Source of the DNA: an uncultured Alphaproteobacteria bacterium
GTDB taxonomy: Bacteria > Pseudomonadota > Alphaproteobacteria > Rhizobiales > Aestuariivirgaceae
Length of the DNA stretch: 47,635 nucleotides
Assembly: GCA_937873445.1 (NCBI GenBank)
Contig: CALMWF010000019.1
Span: forward strand, 1 to 47,635
Reading direction: 5' to 3'
The notes beneath the pieces were generated by a model, which was not told the origin of the DNA, did not search any database, and worked only from the letters and a program-made list of their open reading frames with translations. Position 1 is the first letter of the stretch; each line of letters starts with the position of its first letter. Shown in pieces: positions 1 through 8,631 of the stretch. The position numbers and the translations under genes are program-made.

Positions 1-97
1 TTGCGGCGGCTTTCTTTGCGGTGGCGGGCCTGGCCTTCTTGGCCGGGGCCTTCTTCTTGGCGGGCTTTTTCAGGGGCGTCGTCCTTCTGCTGACGGA
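1..97 (-). CDS. Partial Lys/Ala-rich reading frame, possibly the start of ribosomal silencing factor RsfS
   Basis: Downstream of nadD on the minus strand, one frame stays open from base 97 to the window edge. It reads as a basic Lys/Ala/Pro-rich stretch (KKPAKKKAPAKKARPATAKK), which looks like a low-complexity N-terminal tail. In this gene order rsfS, the silencing factor that binds uL14 and blocks subunit joining, usually follows nadD, and some relatives carry basic N-terminal tails. No ATG, GTG or TTG lies in frame here, only a CTG at 71-73, so the true start may be beyond the edge and this may not be coding. The identity rests on gene order alone. Confidence 0.3.
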
Positions 98-141
98 TCA
101 CGGTGTCCGACAGATAGGCCGTGCGATGATTCCCATCAAGA

Positions 142-741
142 TCACGCTTTGGCGCGGTCGGCGCGAATGGCGGTGGAGCTTTCCGAGCGCAGCGGCATGG
201 TGAGGAAACACCAGGCGGGAGGCAGCATATCGGGCAGAAGCCGGGCTTCCCGCGCCGACAGGCGGGAGGCCGCATAGCGCCGGGCGGTGGGCGAATGGAG
301 CGCCCGCAGCGAATGGCCGGGCCGGGCCACGACGCCCAGCGGAAGGCGAGCGGCAATGTCATCGGCGCGGTGCCAGCGGTGGAAGCTCGCCAGACTGTCG
401 GCCCCCATGACATAGATGAAGCGGCCGCGCCGCAGGGCCTCGGCCATGCCCTGAAGGGTGGTGAGGGTGTTGGGCGAGGCGAGCTGGCGCTCGATGTCGG
501 TGACGATGAAGCGCGGGTGGCGGGCCAGCGTTTTCGTCTGGGCCAGACGGGTGTCATAGTCGCCGGTGATGGCGCGGTCCTTGAGGGGGTTCTGCGGTGA
601 CACCAGCCACCACAGCCAGTCGAGGCCGAAATGCTTCAGCGCATAAAGTGCTACGGCATAATGGCCGGCATGGGCGGGGTTGAAGGAGCCGCCAAACAGG
701 CCGATGCGCTGGCCGTCAGCAAAAGGCGGCAATGTCAGCAT
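142..741 (-). CDS. nadD: Nicotinate-nucleotide adenylyltransferase NadD
   Basis: Adenylates nicotinate mononucleotide with ATP to give deamido-NAD, the penultimate step of cytoplasmic NAD synthesis. The 199-residue protein starts MLTLPPFADGQ and shows the nucleotidyltransferase signature GLFGGSFNPAHAGH at residues 14-27. The C-terminal SESSTAIRA matches the second ATP-binding motif (SSTxIR). The frame stays open further upstream, but that part overlaps proA and is not NadD-like, so the ATG one base after the proA stop was chosen. That spacing implies translational coupling to proA in the obgE-proB-proA-nadD operon. Length is close to the family norm of about 190-215 residues. Confidence 0.95.
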   Translation of the reverse strand: MLTLPPFADGQRIGLFGGSFNPAHAGHYAVALYALKHFGLDWLWWLVSPQNPLKDRAITGDYDTRLAQTKTLARHPRFIVTDIERQLASPNTLTTLQGMAEALRRGRFIYVMGADSLASFHRWHRADDIAARLPLGVVARPGHSLRALHSPTARRYAASRLSAREARLLPDMLPPAWCFLTMPLRSESSTAIRADRAKA

Positions 742-742
742 A

Positions 743-1999
743 TCAGACCGGGCGCTCGTGGCCCGCCCCCCGCACCTGATATTTGAAGGTGGTGAGCTGT
801 TCCACCCCCACCGGCCCCCGGGCATGGAGCTTGCCGGTGGCAATGCCGATTTCGGCGCCGAAGCCGAACTCGCCGCCATCGGCAAACTGGGTTGAGGCAT
901 TATGCAGCACAATGGCGGAATCCACCTCGCGCAGGAAGCGCTCGGCCTCGGCCCTGTTGTCGGTCACAATGGCGTCGGTGTGCTGCGAGCCATGGCGGGC
1001 GATGTGGGCCATGGCCTCATCGACGCCGCGCACCACCTTCATGGACACGATGGCGTCGAGATATTCGGTGGACCAGTCTTCATCGCTGGCCGGTTTGACG
1101 CGGGCATCCGTTTCCTGCACGCCCGCGTCCCCCCTCACCTCGCAGCCCGCCTCCAGCAGGGTCTTCACCAGCGACTGCAACAGGCCGAGGCGGCAGGCCT
1201 TGTCCACCAGAATGGTTTCCGCCGCGCCGCAAATGCCGGTGCGCCGCATCTTGGCGTTGAGAACGATGCGCCGGGCCATGTCGGGTTCGGCATCCTTGCC
1301 GACATAGACATGGCAGATGCCTTCGAGATGGCTGAAGACGGGAATGCGCGCCTCCTCCTGCACCCGGGCGACGAGGCTTTTGCCGCCGCGCGGCACAATG
1401 AGGTCCAGCGTGCCGCCCAGCCCCGCCAGCATGGCGCCGACATGGGCGCGGTCGGCCGTGGGCACCATCTGGATGGCGGCGGGGTCAAGGCCCGCTTCCG
1501 CCAGGCCCTGTTGCAGGGCGGCGACAATGGCCGCCGATGAGCGCAGGCCGTCGGAGCCGCCGCGCAGCACGGCGGCATTGCCGGACTTGAGGCACAGGCC
1601 ACCGGCATCGGCGGTCACATTGGGGCGGCTTTCATAAATAATGCCGATGACGCCGATGGGTACGGCCACCCGCTGGAATTTGAGGCCGTTGGGCCGGTCC
1701 CATTCGGCCAGAACGCGGCCCACCGGATCGGGCAGGCGGGCAATGTCCTCAAGCCCCGTGGCCATGGCCTCGATGCGGGCGGGGGTCAGCGTCAGCCGGT
1801 CGATGAAGGAGGCCTTGAGCTGGCGCGCGCTGGCCTCTTTCACATCCTCGGCATTGGCGGCGAGAATGGCCCTGGCGGCAATACGGATCGACCGCGCCAT
1901 GGCCATGAGGGCCTGGTTCTTCTGGTCCGTGGGCGCCAGCGCCAGCGCCCGGGCGGCGCGGCGGGCGGCATGGCCGATATCGAGAAGTGTGATACTCAT
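743..1999 (-). CDS. proA: Gamma-glutamyl phosphate reductase ProA
   Basis: Reduces gamma-glutamyl phosphate to glutamate semialdehyde with NADPH, the second step of proline synthesis. The 418-residue protein is of normal family length and has an aldehyde-dehydrogenase-like fold. The catalytic cysteine lies in [10 protein letters not shown] and the cofactor-binding region includes [14 protein letters not shown]. The ATG overlaps the proB stop codon by four bases (ATGA), so the kinase and reductase are translationally coupled, as fits a labile acyl-phosphate intermediate passed between the two enzymes. nadD begins one base after the stop. Nothing unusual was seen. Confidence 0.97.
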   Translation of the reverse strand: MSITLLDIGHAARRAARALALAPTDQKNQALMAMARSIRIAARAILAANAEDVKEASARQLKASFIDRLTLTPARIEAMATGLEDIARLPDPVGRVLAEWDRPNGLKFQRVAVPIGVIGIIYESRPNVTADAGGLCLKSGNAAVLRGGSDGLRSSAAIVAALQQGLAEAGLDPAAIQMVPTADRAHVGAMLAGLGGTLDLIVPRGGKSLVARVQEEARIPVFSHLEGICHVYVGKDAEPDMARRIVLNAKMRRTGICGAAETILVDKACRLGLLQSLVKTLLEAGCEVRGDAGVQETDARVKPASDEDWSTEYLDAIVSMKVVRGVDEAMAHIARHGSQHTDAIVTDNRAEAERFLREVDSAIVLHNASTQFADGGEFGFGAEIGIATGKLHARGPVGVEQLTTFKYQVRGAGHERPV

Positions 2000-3117
2000 G
2001 ACTTCACATCCTTCAGCACCATGTTATCACGGTGAATGATCTCGTCACGTCCCCGGAAGCCCAGCACCTTTTCAATCTCGCTCGACTTCTTGCCCATGAT
2101 GGCGCGGGCGTCGGTGGCATCATAGGCGACAAGGCCGCGGGCCATCTCGCGGCCATCCAGGGTCACGATGCCAATGGTGTCGCCGCGGGCGAAGGTGCCG
2201 TGCACCTCGCGCACGCCGGCGGGCAGCAGGCTCTTGCCCTTGAGGAGGGCGGCCTTGGCGCCGTCATCAATGACCAGTCTTCCACCGCGCTGCAGGGTGC
2301 CGGCAATCCAGCGCTTCTTCGCCTGCAGCGCTGAATCACGGGCGACAAACCAGGTGCAGCGTTCGCCATCCAGGATGCGGCCCAGGGGGCGCAGTTCATG
2401 GCCTGAGGCAATGACCATGTTGCAGCCCGCGGCTTCGGCAATCCTGCCGGCCTCGATCTTGGTGATCATGCCGCCAGAGCCCACGCCCGAGACGGGCTTG
2501 CCCGCCATGGCCTCTATTTCCGGGGTGATGCCGCGCACTTCGGCAATGAAGGTGGAACCCTTCTTGCCGGGTGGTGCGGAATAGAGCCCGTCAATATCGG
2601 AGAGCAGCACCAGACAGTCGGCCTCCATCATGGAGGCGACGCGGGCCGCCAGCCGGTCATTGTCGCCATAGCGGATTTCCGAGGTGGCCACCGTGTCATT
2701 CTCGTTGATGACGGGAATGGCACCCTGCTCCAGCAGGGTGGACAGGGTGGCGCGGCCATTGAGATAGCGGCGGCGCTCCTCGGTGTCCTGAAGCGTCACC
2801 AGCACCTGGGCGGCAACGATGTTCTGGATGCGCAGCGCCTCCTCCCAGGCGCGGGCCAGGGCAATCTGGCCCACGGCGGCGGCGGCCTGGCTTTCCTCCA
2901 GCTTCAGCTTGCCCCTGGGCAGGCCCAGGGTGCGGCGGCCCAGGGCAATGGCGCCGGAGGAGACGATGATGATCTCGGCGCCGCCCGCCCGCAGCCCGGC
3001 CACGTCCTTGACCAGCGAGGCCAGCCAGGGCGCCTTGATGGCCCCGGACTTCTGGTCCACCAGCAGGGCTGATCCCACCTTCACGACCATGCGGCGGGCC
3101 TTGGCAAGCCGGTTCAT
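1996..3117 (-). CDS. proB: Glutamate 5-kinase ProB with PUA domain
   Basis: Phosphorylates the gamma-carboxylate of glutamate, the first and normally proline-inhibited step of proline synthesis. The 373-residue protein has the amino-acid-kinase domain first ([11 protein letters not shown] near residue 12, [11 protein letters not shown] and [11 protein letters not shown] in the middle, GGMITKIEA before the end of the domain). A C-terminal PUA domain fills roughly the last 95 residues, as in the long bacterial form. The ATG directly abuts the obgE stop with no spacer, and the stop overlaps proA by four bases. The gene therefore sits inside a tightly coupled obgE-proB-proA-nadD transcription unit. 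Confidence 0.97.
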   Translation of the reverse strand: MNRLAKARRMVVKVGSALLVDQKSGAIKAPWLASLVKDVAGLRAGGAEIIIVSSGAIALGRRTLGLPRGKLKLEESQAAAAVGQIALARAWEEALRIQNIVAAQVLVTLQDTEERRRYLNGRATLSTLLEQGAIPVINENDTVATSEIRYGDNDRLAARVASMMEADCLVLLSDIDGLYSAPPGKKGSTFIAEVRGITPEIEAMAGKPVSGVGSGGMITKIEAGRIAEAAGCNMVIASGHELRPLGRILDGERCTWFVARDSALQAKKRWIAGTLQRGGRLVIDDGAKAALLKGKSLLPAGVREVHGTFARGDTIGIVTLDGREMARGLVAYDATDARAIMGKKSSEIEKVLGFRGRDEIIHRDNMVLKDVKS

Positions 3118-4472
<1,355 letters not shown>

Positions 4473-5072
4473 ATGAAGAAAAGAATCGCTGCTACACTTG
4501 GGGCCCTCGTTGTTTCTTCGGCTCTATTCACTATTCCCGCCTATGCTTCTTGCGAAGCGACCGGTCTTTGTCCGAAGACTCACGGGCAGTTTGCGCCTTC
4601 CCGCGCGAAGGCCGCCGCCGCATCCCTGACCAAGCATGGCAGCACGGCGGGCAATCATCGGGTCCGCAAAACCGCGCAGCGTCGTCATGGTGCGCGCTCG
4701 CGCGATGTTGCGCTGTCGGGCAACCGGGGCGTGGTGGTGTCGCTGATCAAGTCCATGGCCCCGCGCTATGGTGTGCCCACCTGGTTTGCCCTGCGCATCG
4801 CCAAGATTGAATCCGGTTACAATCCGCGGGTGCGCGGGGCTGCCGGTGAATACGGGGTGTTTCAGCTGAAATGCGCCACGGCGCGCGGCATCGGCTTCCG
4901 TGGCAATTGCGGCAGCCTGCTCAATGCCTCCACCAATGTGCAGTATGGCCTGAAGCATCTGTCACTGGCGGTGCGCTCCTCGCGCGGCAATCTGCGTCTG
5001 GCGGCCTCCAAGCACAATGGCGGGTTGGGCCGCCGCTCGCTGGTGCCGGCCTATGTGCGCCGGGTGTTCTGA
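4473..5072 (+). CDS. Secreted lytic transglycosylase (SLT-like domain)
   Basis: The 199-residue protein begins with a classic signal peptide (MKKRIAATLGALVVSS, probable cleavage after AYA at residue 25). A basic, low-complexity linker occupies about 26-85 and a small lysozyme-like domain about 88-199. The likely catalytic glutamate is E113 in RIAKIESGYNP, followed by GEYGVFQL, where most relatives have GLMQI, and a C-terminal HNGG. Such enzymes cut the MurNAc-GlcNAc bond of periplasmic peptidoglycan with anhydro ring formation. Cysteines C27/C33 and C134/C146 could form disulfides. The Shine-Dalgarno AAAGGA lies eight bases before the ATG. The gene stands alone, opposite in strand to the operon it interrupts, and ends at a clear terminator, so it may be a late arrival. 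Confidence 0.82.
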   Translation: MKKRIAATLGALVVSSALFTIPAYASCEATGLCPKTHGQFAPSRAKAAAASLTKHGSTAGNHRVRKTAQRRHGARSRDVALSGNRGVVVSLIKSMAPRYGVPTWFALRIAKIESGYNPRVRGAAGEYGVFQLKCATARGIGFRGNCGSLLNASTNVQYGLKHLSLAVRSSRGNLRLAASKHNGGLGRRSLVPAYVRRVF

Positions 5073-5097
5073 TCGGTTGTGCACGGGATGATAAGAG

Positions 5098-5131
5098 CCG
5101 CCGGGGAACATCACCCCGGCGGTTTTGTTTT
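5098..5131 (+). terminator. Intrinsic terminator after the lytic transglycosylase gene
   Basis: A perfect nine-base stem, CCGCCGGGG (5098-5106) with CCCCGGCGG (5114-5122), and a seven-base loop are followed by TTTTGTTTT. It lies 26 bases after the stop and reads rightward. Confidence 0.85.
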
Positions 5132-5152
5132 GCCCTCAGGGGGCAGGCGGGA

Positions 5153-5698
5153 TCAAAGTCCGGTGATCCGGTTTTGTCGCCAGCGGCGGCGCTCCAATTC
5201 CATGAATTCCACCGGCACATCCTCGCCCCTGGCCTGGGAAAACGACGTTCCCTCACCGAGCGGGGCAAAGCCAAGGCGCAGGAGAATACGGCGCGAGGCT
5301 TCATTGCCGATGTGCACGGAGGCCAGCAGCGTGGCGAAGCCGCAATGGCCAAAGGCGTGATCGGTGAAGGCGCGGGCGGCCTCGGTGATGAGGCCCCGGC
5401 CCCATAGCGGCTCAGTGAGCCAATAGCCCAGTTCGGCCCGGCGCGGGGTGTCGGTGACCAGGCCGATGCCACCAATGAGCCGCTCCGGGGCAGACCTGAG
5501 AGCAATGGCGCGGTGAACGGAGGGGGTATCGTCTTCGGCCACCCGTTTCAGAAAGGCTCGCGCCTCGTCCTCGCCATAGGGAAAGGGCACCCGGCCGGTG
5601 TTCCGCGCCACGGCGAAATTGTCGAGACCCGCAACCATGGCAGGCACGTCATCGGCGGTGAAGGGACGAAGGACGAGGCGGGCCGTTTCAATCATCAC
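5153..5698 (-). CDS. GNAT acetyltransferase of the RimJ/RimL type
   Basis: This 181-residue protein has the pattern of ribosomal-protein-serine acetyltransferase relatives: N-terminal IETARLVLRPFTADD, central ELGYWLTEPLWGRGLITEA (acetyl-CoA pyrophosphate loop Q/RxxGxG-like at PLWGRGL), and C-terminal NEASRRILLRLGF. It would transfer acetyl from acetyl-CoA to an amino group; the substrate cannot be told from sequence. A GNAT gene at this spot between rpmA and obgE is common in Hyphomicrobiales, so it is part of the ancestral operon rather than an insertion. A terminator after rpmA (5812-5838) suggests that at least some transcription stops before it. It converges with the lytic transglycosylase gene. 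Confidence 0.85.
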   Translation of the reverse strand: MMIETARLVLRPFTADDVPAMVAGLDNFAVARNTGRVPFPYGEDEARAFLKRVAEDDTPSVHRAIALRSAPERLIGGIGLVTDTPRRAELGYWLTEPLWGRGLITEAARAFTDHAFGHCGFATLLASVHIGNEASRRILLRLGFAPLGEGTSFSQARGEDVPVEFMELERRRWRQNRITGL

Positions 5699-5811
5699 CG
5701 GCAGAATAGCCGAAGAACAGGCGCAAAACCATCGCCTTCCGGTGTCACCGGCTGGCCGGCACTGATGTCAGAGCGGGGGAAACGGTCTGGCCGCGCTCTG
5801 CCGGGATCATG

Positions 5812-5838
5812 AAAAAGGGGGGATGAAGCCATCCCCCC
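5812..5838 (-). terminator. Intrinsic terminator after rpmA
   Basis: Read on the minus strand, a perfect nine-base GC-rich stem (bases 5838-5830 pairing with 5825-5817) with a four-base loop is followed by TTTTT (5816-5812). It lies 24 bases past the rpmA stop and should end or attenuate the rplU-rpmA transcript. Confidence 0.88.
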
Positions 5839-5862
5839 TCATCAATCAGAAAGTCCGGTGTC

Positions 5863-6129
5863 TTACTCAGCCGCCTGCGCCGGCATGACCGACACCACGG
5901 TCTTGTTGTCCTTGGAGGCGCGGAAGGCCACCGTCCCCGCCACGATGGCGAAAATGGTGTGGTCCTTGCCCATGCCGACGCCGGTGCCAGGGTGCCACTT
6001 GGTGCCACGCTGGCGGACAATGATGTTGCCGGGGATCACGGCTTCGCCGCCGAAGCACTTGATGCCGAGACGGCGGCCAGCGGTGTCGCGGCCGTTGCGG
6101 GATGAACCGCCTGCTTTTTTATGAGCCAT
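5863..6129 (-). CDS. rpmA: 50S ribosomal protein bL27
   Basis: The 88-residue protein begins [20 protein letters not shown], the family signature whose N-terminal tail reaches towards the peptidyl-transferase centre. It continues with [23 protein letters not shown] and [16 protein letters not shown]. Length is normal for Proteobacteria. It begins with the mature-type sequence, without the N-terminal prepeptide cleaved in Firmicutes. It follows rplU by 18 bases and is followed by a strong terminator. Confidence 0.98.
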   Translation of the reverse strand: MAHKKAGGSSRNGRDTAGRRLGIKCFGGEAVIPGNIIVRQRGTKWHPGTGVGMGKDHTIFAIVAGTVAFRASKDNKTVVSVMPAQAAE

Positions 6130-6147
6130 GGGGTGTTCTCCTGTTCC

Positions 6148-6813
6148 TTAGCTGCGGGCGCGGTCAGACTTGGCGCGCGGCGGCTTGCCCGCCAGCAGTT
6201 CCTTGGCCTGCTCCACCCATTCCTCACGGGTGATGCGGCCCTTCTGCTTCAGGTGTTCTTCGGCCTTTTCAACATCGGCCTCGGTCATGGCGGCAATCTG
6301 GGCAAAGGTGTTGTAGCCCAGTTCGCGCATGCCCTGTTCCATCTTGGGGCCAATGCCGCCAATGAGCGAAATGTCATCGGACTTGGCTTCGGCCTTCTTT
6401 TCCGCCTTGGCGGGCTTGGCCTTTTCGGCCACGGGGGCGGCCAGGGTCACGGCCTCGGCGGCCTTCTTTTCGGCCTTGGCCTTGGCGGCGGGCTTGGCGC
6501 CGCCGGTCAGAATGTCGGTGATGGTCACCGAGGTCAGGTCCTGACGGTGGCCATTGCGGCGGCGGTAATGCTTGCGGCGGCGCTTCTTGAAGATGATGAC
6601 GCGGGGGCCGCGCTCCTGGGCGGCAATCTCGCCAACCACGGTGGCGCCGGCCACGAAGGGCGCGCCCACATCAATGGTGCCGCCATTGGCCACCAGCAGG
6701 ACGTTCTCGAACGTCACCTGGTCGCCGGCATCACCGTCCAGCTTTTCAATGAGGATCTTGTCGTTGGCGGCCACGCGATACTGCTTGCCGCCGGTCTTGA
6801 TGACTGCGTACAT
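6148..6813 (-). CDS. rplU: 50S ribosomal protein bL21 with a long C-terminal extension containing a helix-hairpin-helix-like module
   Basis: Residues 1-103 are an ordinary bL21 (MYAVIKTGGKQYRVAANDKI, then FKKRRRKHYRRRNGHRQ), which binds 23S rRNA. Residues 104-146 are a Lys/Ala/Glu-rich linker. Residues 147-210 form a helical module with LIGGIGPKMEQGMRELGYNT, the GIGP turn typical of helix-hairpin-helix folds, ending REEWVEQAKELLAG. The total is 221 residues, about twice a minimal bL21. The start was placed at 6813, where MYAVIKTGGKQ begins and AGGAAG lies upstream; the upstream open frame is leader. Similar extensions occur in some alphaproteobacterial bL21 proteins, and their role is not clear to me. 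Confidence 0.96.
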   Translation of the reverse strand: MYAVIKTGGKQYRVAANDKILIEKLDGDAGDQVTFENVLLVANGGTIDVGAPFVAGATVVGEIAAQERGPRVIIFKKRRRKHYRRRNGHRQDLTSVTITDILTGGAKPAAKAKAEKKAAEAVTLAAPVAEKAKPAKAEKKAEAKSDDISLIGGIGPKMEQGMRELGYNTFAQIAAMTEADVEKAEEHLKQKGRITREEWVEQAKELLAGKPPRAKSDRARS

Positions 6814-6846
6814 GGTTTCTTCCTGCTCTTGCCGCGCCCTGTGGTG

Positions 6847-6896
6847 CTGTTTCCAACCCGTTGAAGAAACAGTCTTTTTTGTAGCGAGTGACTCGC
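6847..6896 (-). promoter_or_regulatory. rplU leader hairpin and adjacent palindrome
   Basis: In the 5' leader of rplU, 34-59 bases before its ATG, CTGTTTC (6847-6853) pairs with GAAACAG (6866-6872) around a loop that can add an inner CAA/TTG pairing. Just upstream, GCGAGT and ACTCGC form a 13-base palindrome at 6884-6896. On the plus strand the hairpin is followed by TCTTTTTT, but no plus-strand gene precedes it. It could be a ribosomal-protein leader or operator; this is inference. Confidence 0.4.
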
Positions 6897-7089
6897 CGGG
6901 GGTACCTTCAGGCAGCGCCATGAGCGGCGACCCCAAGGGGTTTCCGCTCTGGTTGGGGGGCTTCTAGCGGATGGCATGCGGCGGAGTCAAGCTGGCCCTG
7001 TCCCAGACAGAGGCGTTCTTCCGCAGGCGAAGTCAGCCGGGGGCATGTGGAACACCGGGCGGGATTGTGCATTGTCTGGGCAGCCAGTC

Positions 7090-8631
7090 ATGATGCCGGA
7101 CACCCCCCACATTCTTGTCATCGCCGCCCACCCACGCGGCAGCGCCTCCTTCATCGGGGCGCTGGCCTCGGCCTATGCGCAGGGCGCCCGCCGGGCGGGG
7201 TTGGCGGTGGAGGAAGTTGATCTTTCGCGTCTTCGCTTCAACCCTGATGTGGTGGAACCATCGCCGCGGGCCCAGGCGCTGGAACCGGATCTGGAGATGG
7301 TGCGGGCCGCCATCACACGGGCCGATCATCTGGTCTTTGTCTATCCCACCTGGTGGGGCACCTTTCCAGCCCTGCTCAAGGGGTTTCTCGACCGGGTGCT
7401 TCTGCCCGGCTGGGCCTTTGCCGAAAGCGAGGGCGGCACTGGCTATGAGGGCCTGCTGGCGGGCAAGACGGCAGAACTCATCACCACCATGGACACGCCG
7501 GGCTTTGTCTATCGCTTCATCTATGGGGCGCCGGGGCAGCGGGCCATGGCGCGGGCCACCCTCGGCTTCTGCGGCATTGATGTGAGCCGGGTGACGCGCT
7601 TCGGCATTGCCAAGACGGCGGATGCGGCGGTGCGGGCGCGCTGGCTTGAGGCGGCGGCGGCGCTGGGCGCTGGCCTTGCGCAGGGCGCCCTGACGCCCGC
7701 CCAACGGCTGTGGCGGCGGGTCAAGGTGTGGGCTTCTGCCCTGCGCCTGCAATTCTATCCCATGACGCTCATTTCCTATGGCGTGGGCGCCCTTGCCGCC
7801 AGCCAGGGACAGGCGCTTCATCACGGCCTGTTCTGGCTGGGCTTTCTGGTGCTGTTCCTGCTCGAGGCGGCGACAGTGTTCAGCAATGATCTCAATGACT
7901 ATGACAGCGACCGGCAGAACCGTTTCTGGGGGCCTTTCAACGGCGGGTCACGAGCGCTCGTCTCGGGCGCCATCACACGCGGCGGGCTGGTGCAGGGGGC
8001 CTGGGCGGCGGGACTGGGCAGTGTGGCCGCCCTGGCGGGTGTGCTGTGGCTGACGCCCCATGCACCCGGCACGGTGCTGGTGTTTCTGGTGACCGCCGTG
8101 CTGGCGCTGGCCTATACGCTGCCGCCGGTGAAGCTGTCGCATCGCGGCCTCGGCGAGGTTGATGTGGCGGTGACCCACAGCATCGCCGTGCTGCTGTTCG
8201 GCTATGTGACGCAAGGCGGTGCCATGGGCGATGGCCTGCCCTGGCTTCTCGCCCTGCCGCTGGGGCTTTCGGTGTTTCCGGCCATTCTGCTGTCGGGCAT
8301 TCCCGACCACGACGCCGACCGGGCGGCGGACAAGAACACGCTGGTGGTGAAACTGGGCATTGGCCGCAGCTTTGGGGTGGCGGCGCTGTTTGTCGGGCTT
8401 GCCGTGGTGGCGGCACTGGTGCTGTGGCTGGGCTACGGGGTTGCCGCCCTTGCCGGCCTTGCCCTGCCGGCGGGGGTGCATGGCGTGTTTCTCATGCGCG
8501 CCCTGTGGCGCGAGGCGCAGAAGCCGGCCCAGGCCCGCCGCATCGACGGCCTCATGGTCTGGGCCTTGAGCTTTATTCTGTGGTTCGGGCTGGTGCCGCT
8601 GGTGAACCTCAGCTGGCTTGCTTCTCCATGA
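7090..8631 (+). CDS. Fusion of an NAD(P)H:quinone-reductase-like flavodoxin domain and a UbiA-family prenyltransferase
   Basis: From the ATG at 7090 the protein has 513 residues. Residues 1-195 resemble the flavodoxin_2 / NAD(P)H dehydrogenase (quinone) family: ILVIAAHPRGSASFIGALA near the N-terminus, VFVYPTWWGTFPALLKGFLDRVLLPGWAF at 82-110, TTMDTPGF at 132-139. Residues 215-510 form a multi-span membrane domain with both UbiA aspartate motifs, NDLNDYDSD (266-274) and DHDADRAADKNT (406-417). UbiA enzymes attach prenyl chains to aromatic acceptors in quinone, heme and related pathways; the acceptor here cannot be told. Fusion to a quinone reductase suggests that a quinone or naphthoate is reduced and prenylated. 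An ATG at 7093 is equally possible. The 3' end overlaps ecm by 23 bases, tail to tail. Confidence 0.82.
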   Translation: MMPDTPHILVIAAHPRGSASFIGALASAYAQGARRAGLAVEEVDLSRLRFNPDVVEPSPRAQALEPDLEMVRAAITRADHLVFVYPTWWGTFPALLKGFLDRVLLPGWAFAESEGGTGYEGLLAGKTAELITTMDTPGFVYRFIYGAPGQRAMARATLGFCGIDVSRVTRFGIAKTADAAVRARWLEAAAALGAGLAQGALTPAQRLWRRVKVWASALRLQFYPMTLISYGVGALAASQGQALHHGLFWLGFLVLFLLEAATVFSNDLNDYDSDRQNRFWGPFNGGSRALVSGAITRGGLVQGAWAAGLGSVAALAGVLWLTPHAPGTVLVFLVTAVLALAYTLPPVKLSHRGLGEVDVAVTHSIAVLLFGYVTQGGAMGDGLPWLLALPLGLSVFPAILLSGIPDHDADRAADKNTLVVKLGIGRSFGVAALFVGLAVVAALVLWLGYGVAALAGLALPAGVHGVFLMRALWREAQKPAQARRIDGLMVWALSFILWFGLVPLVNLSWLASP

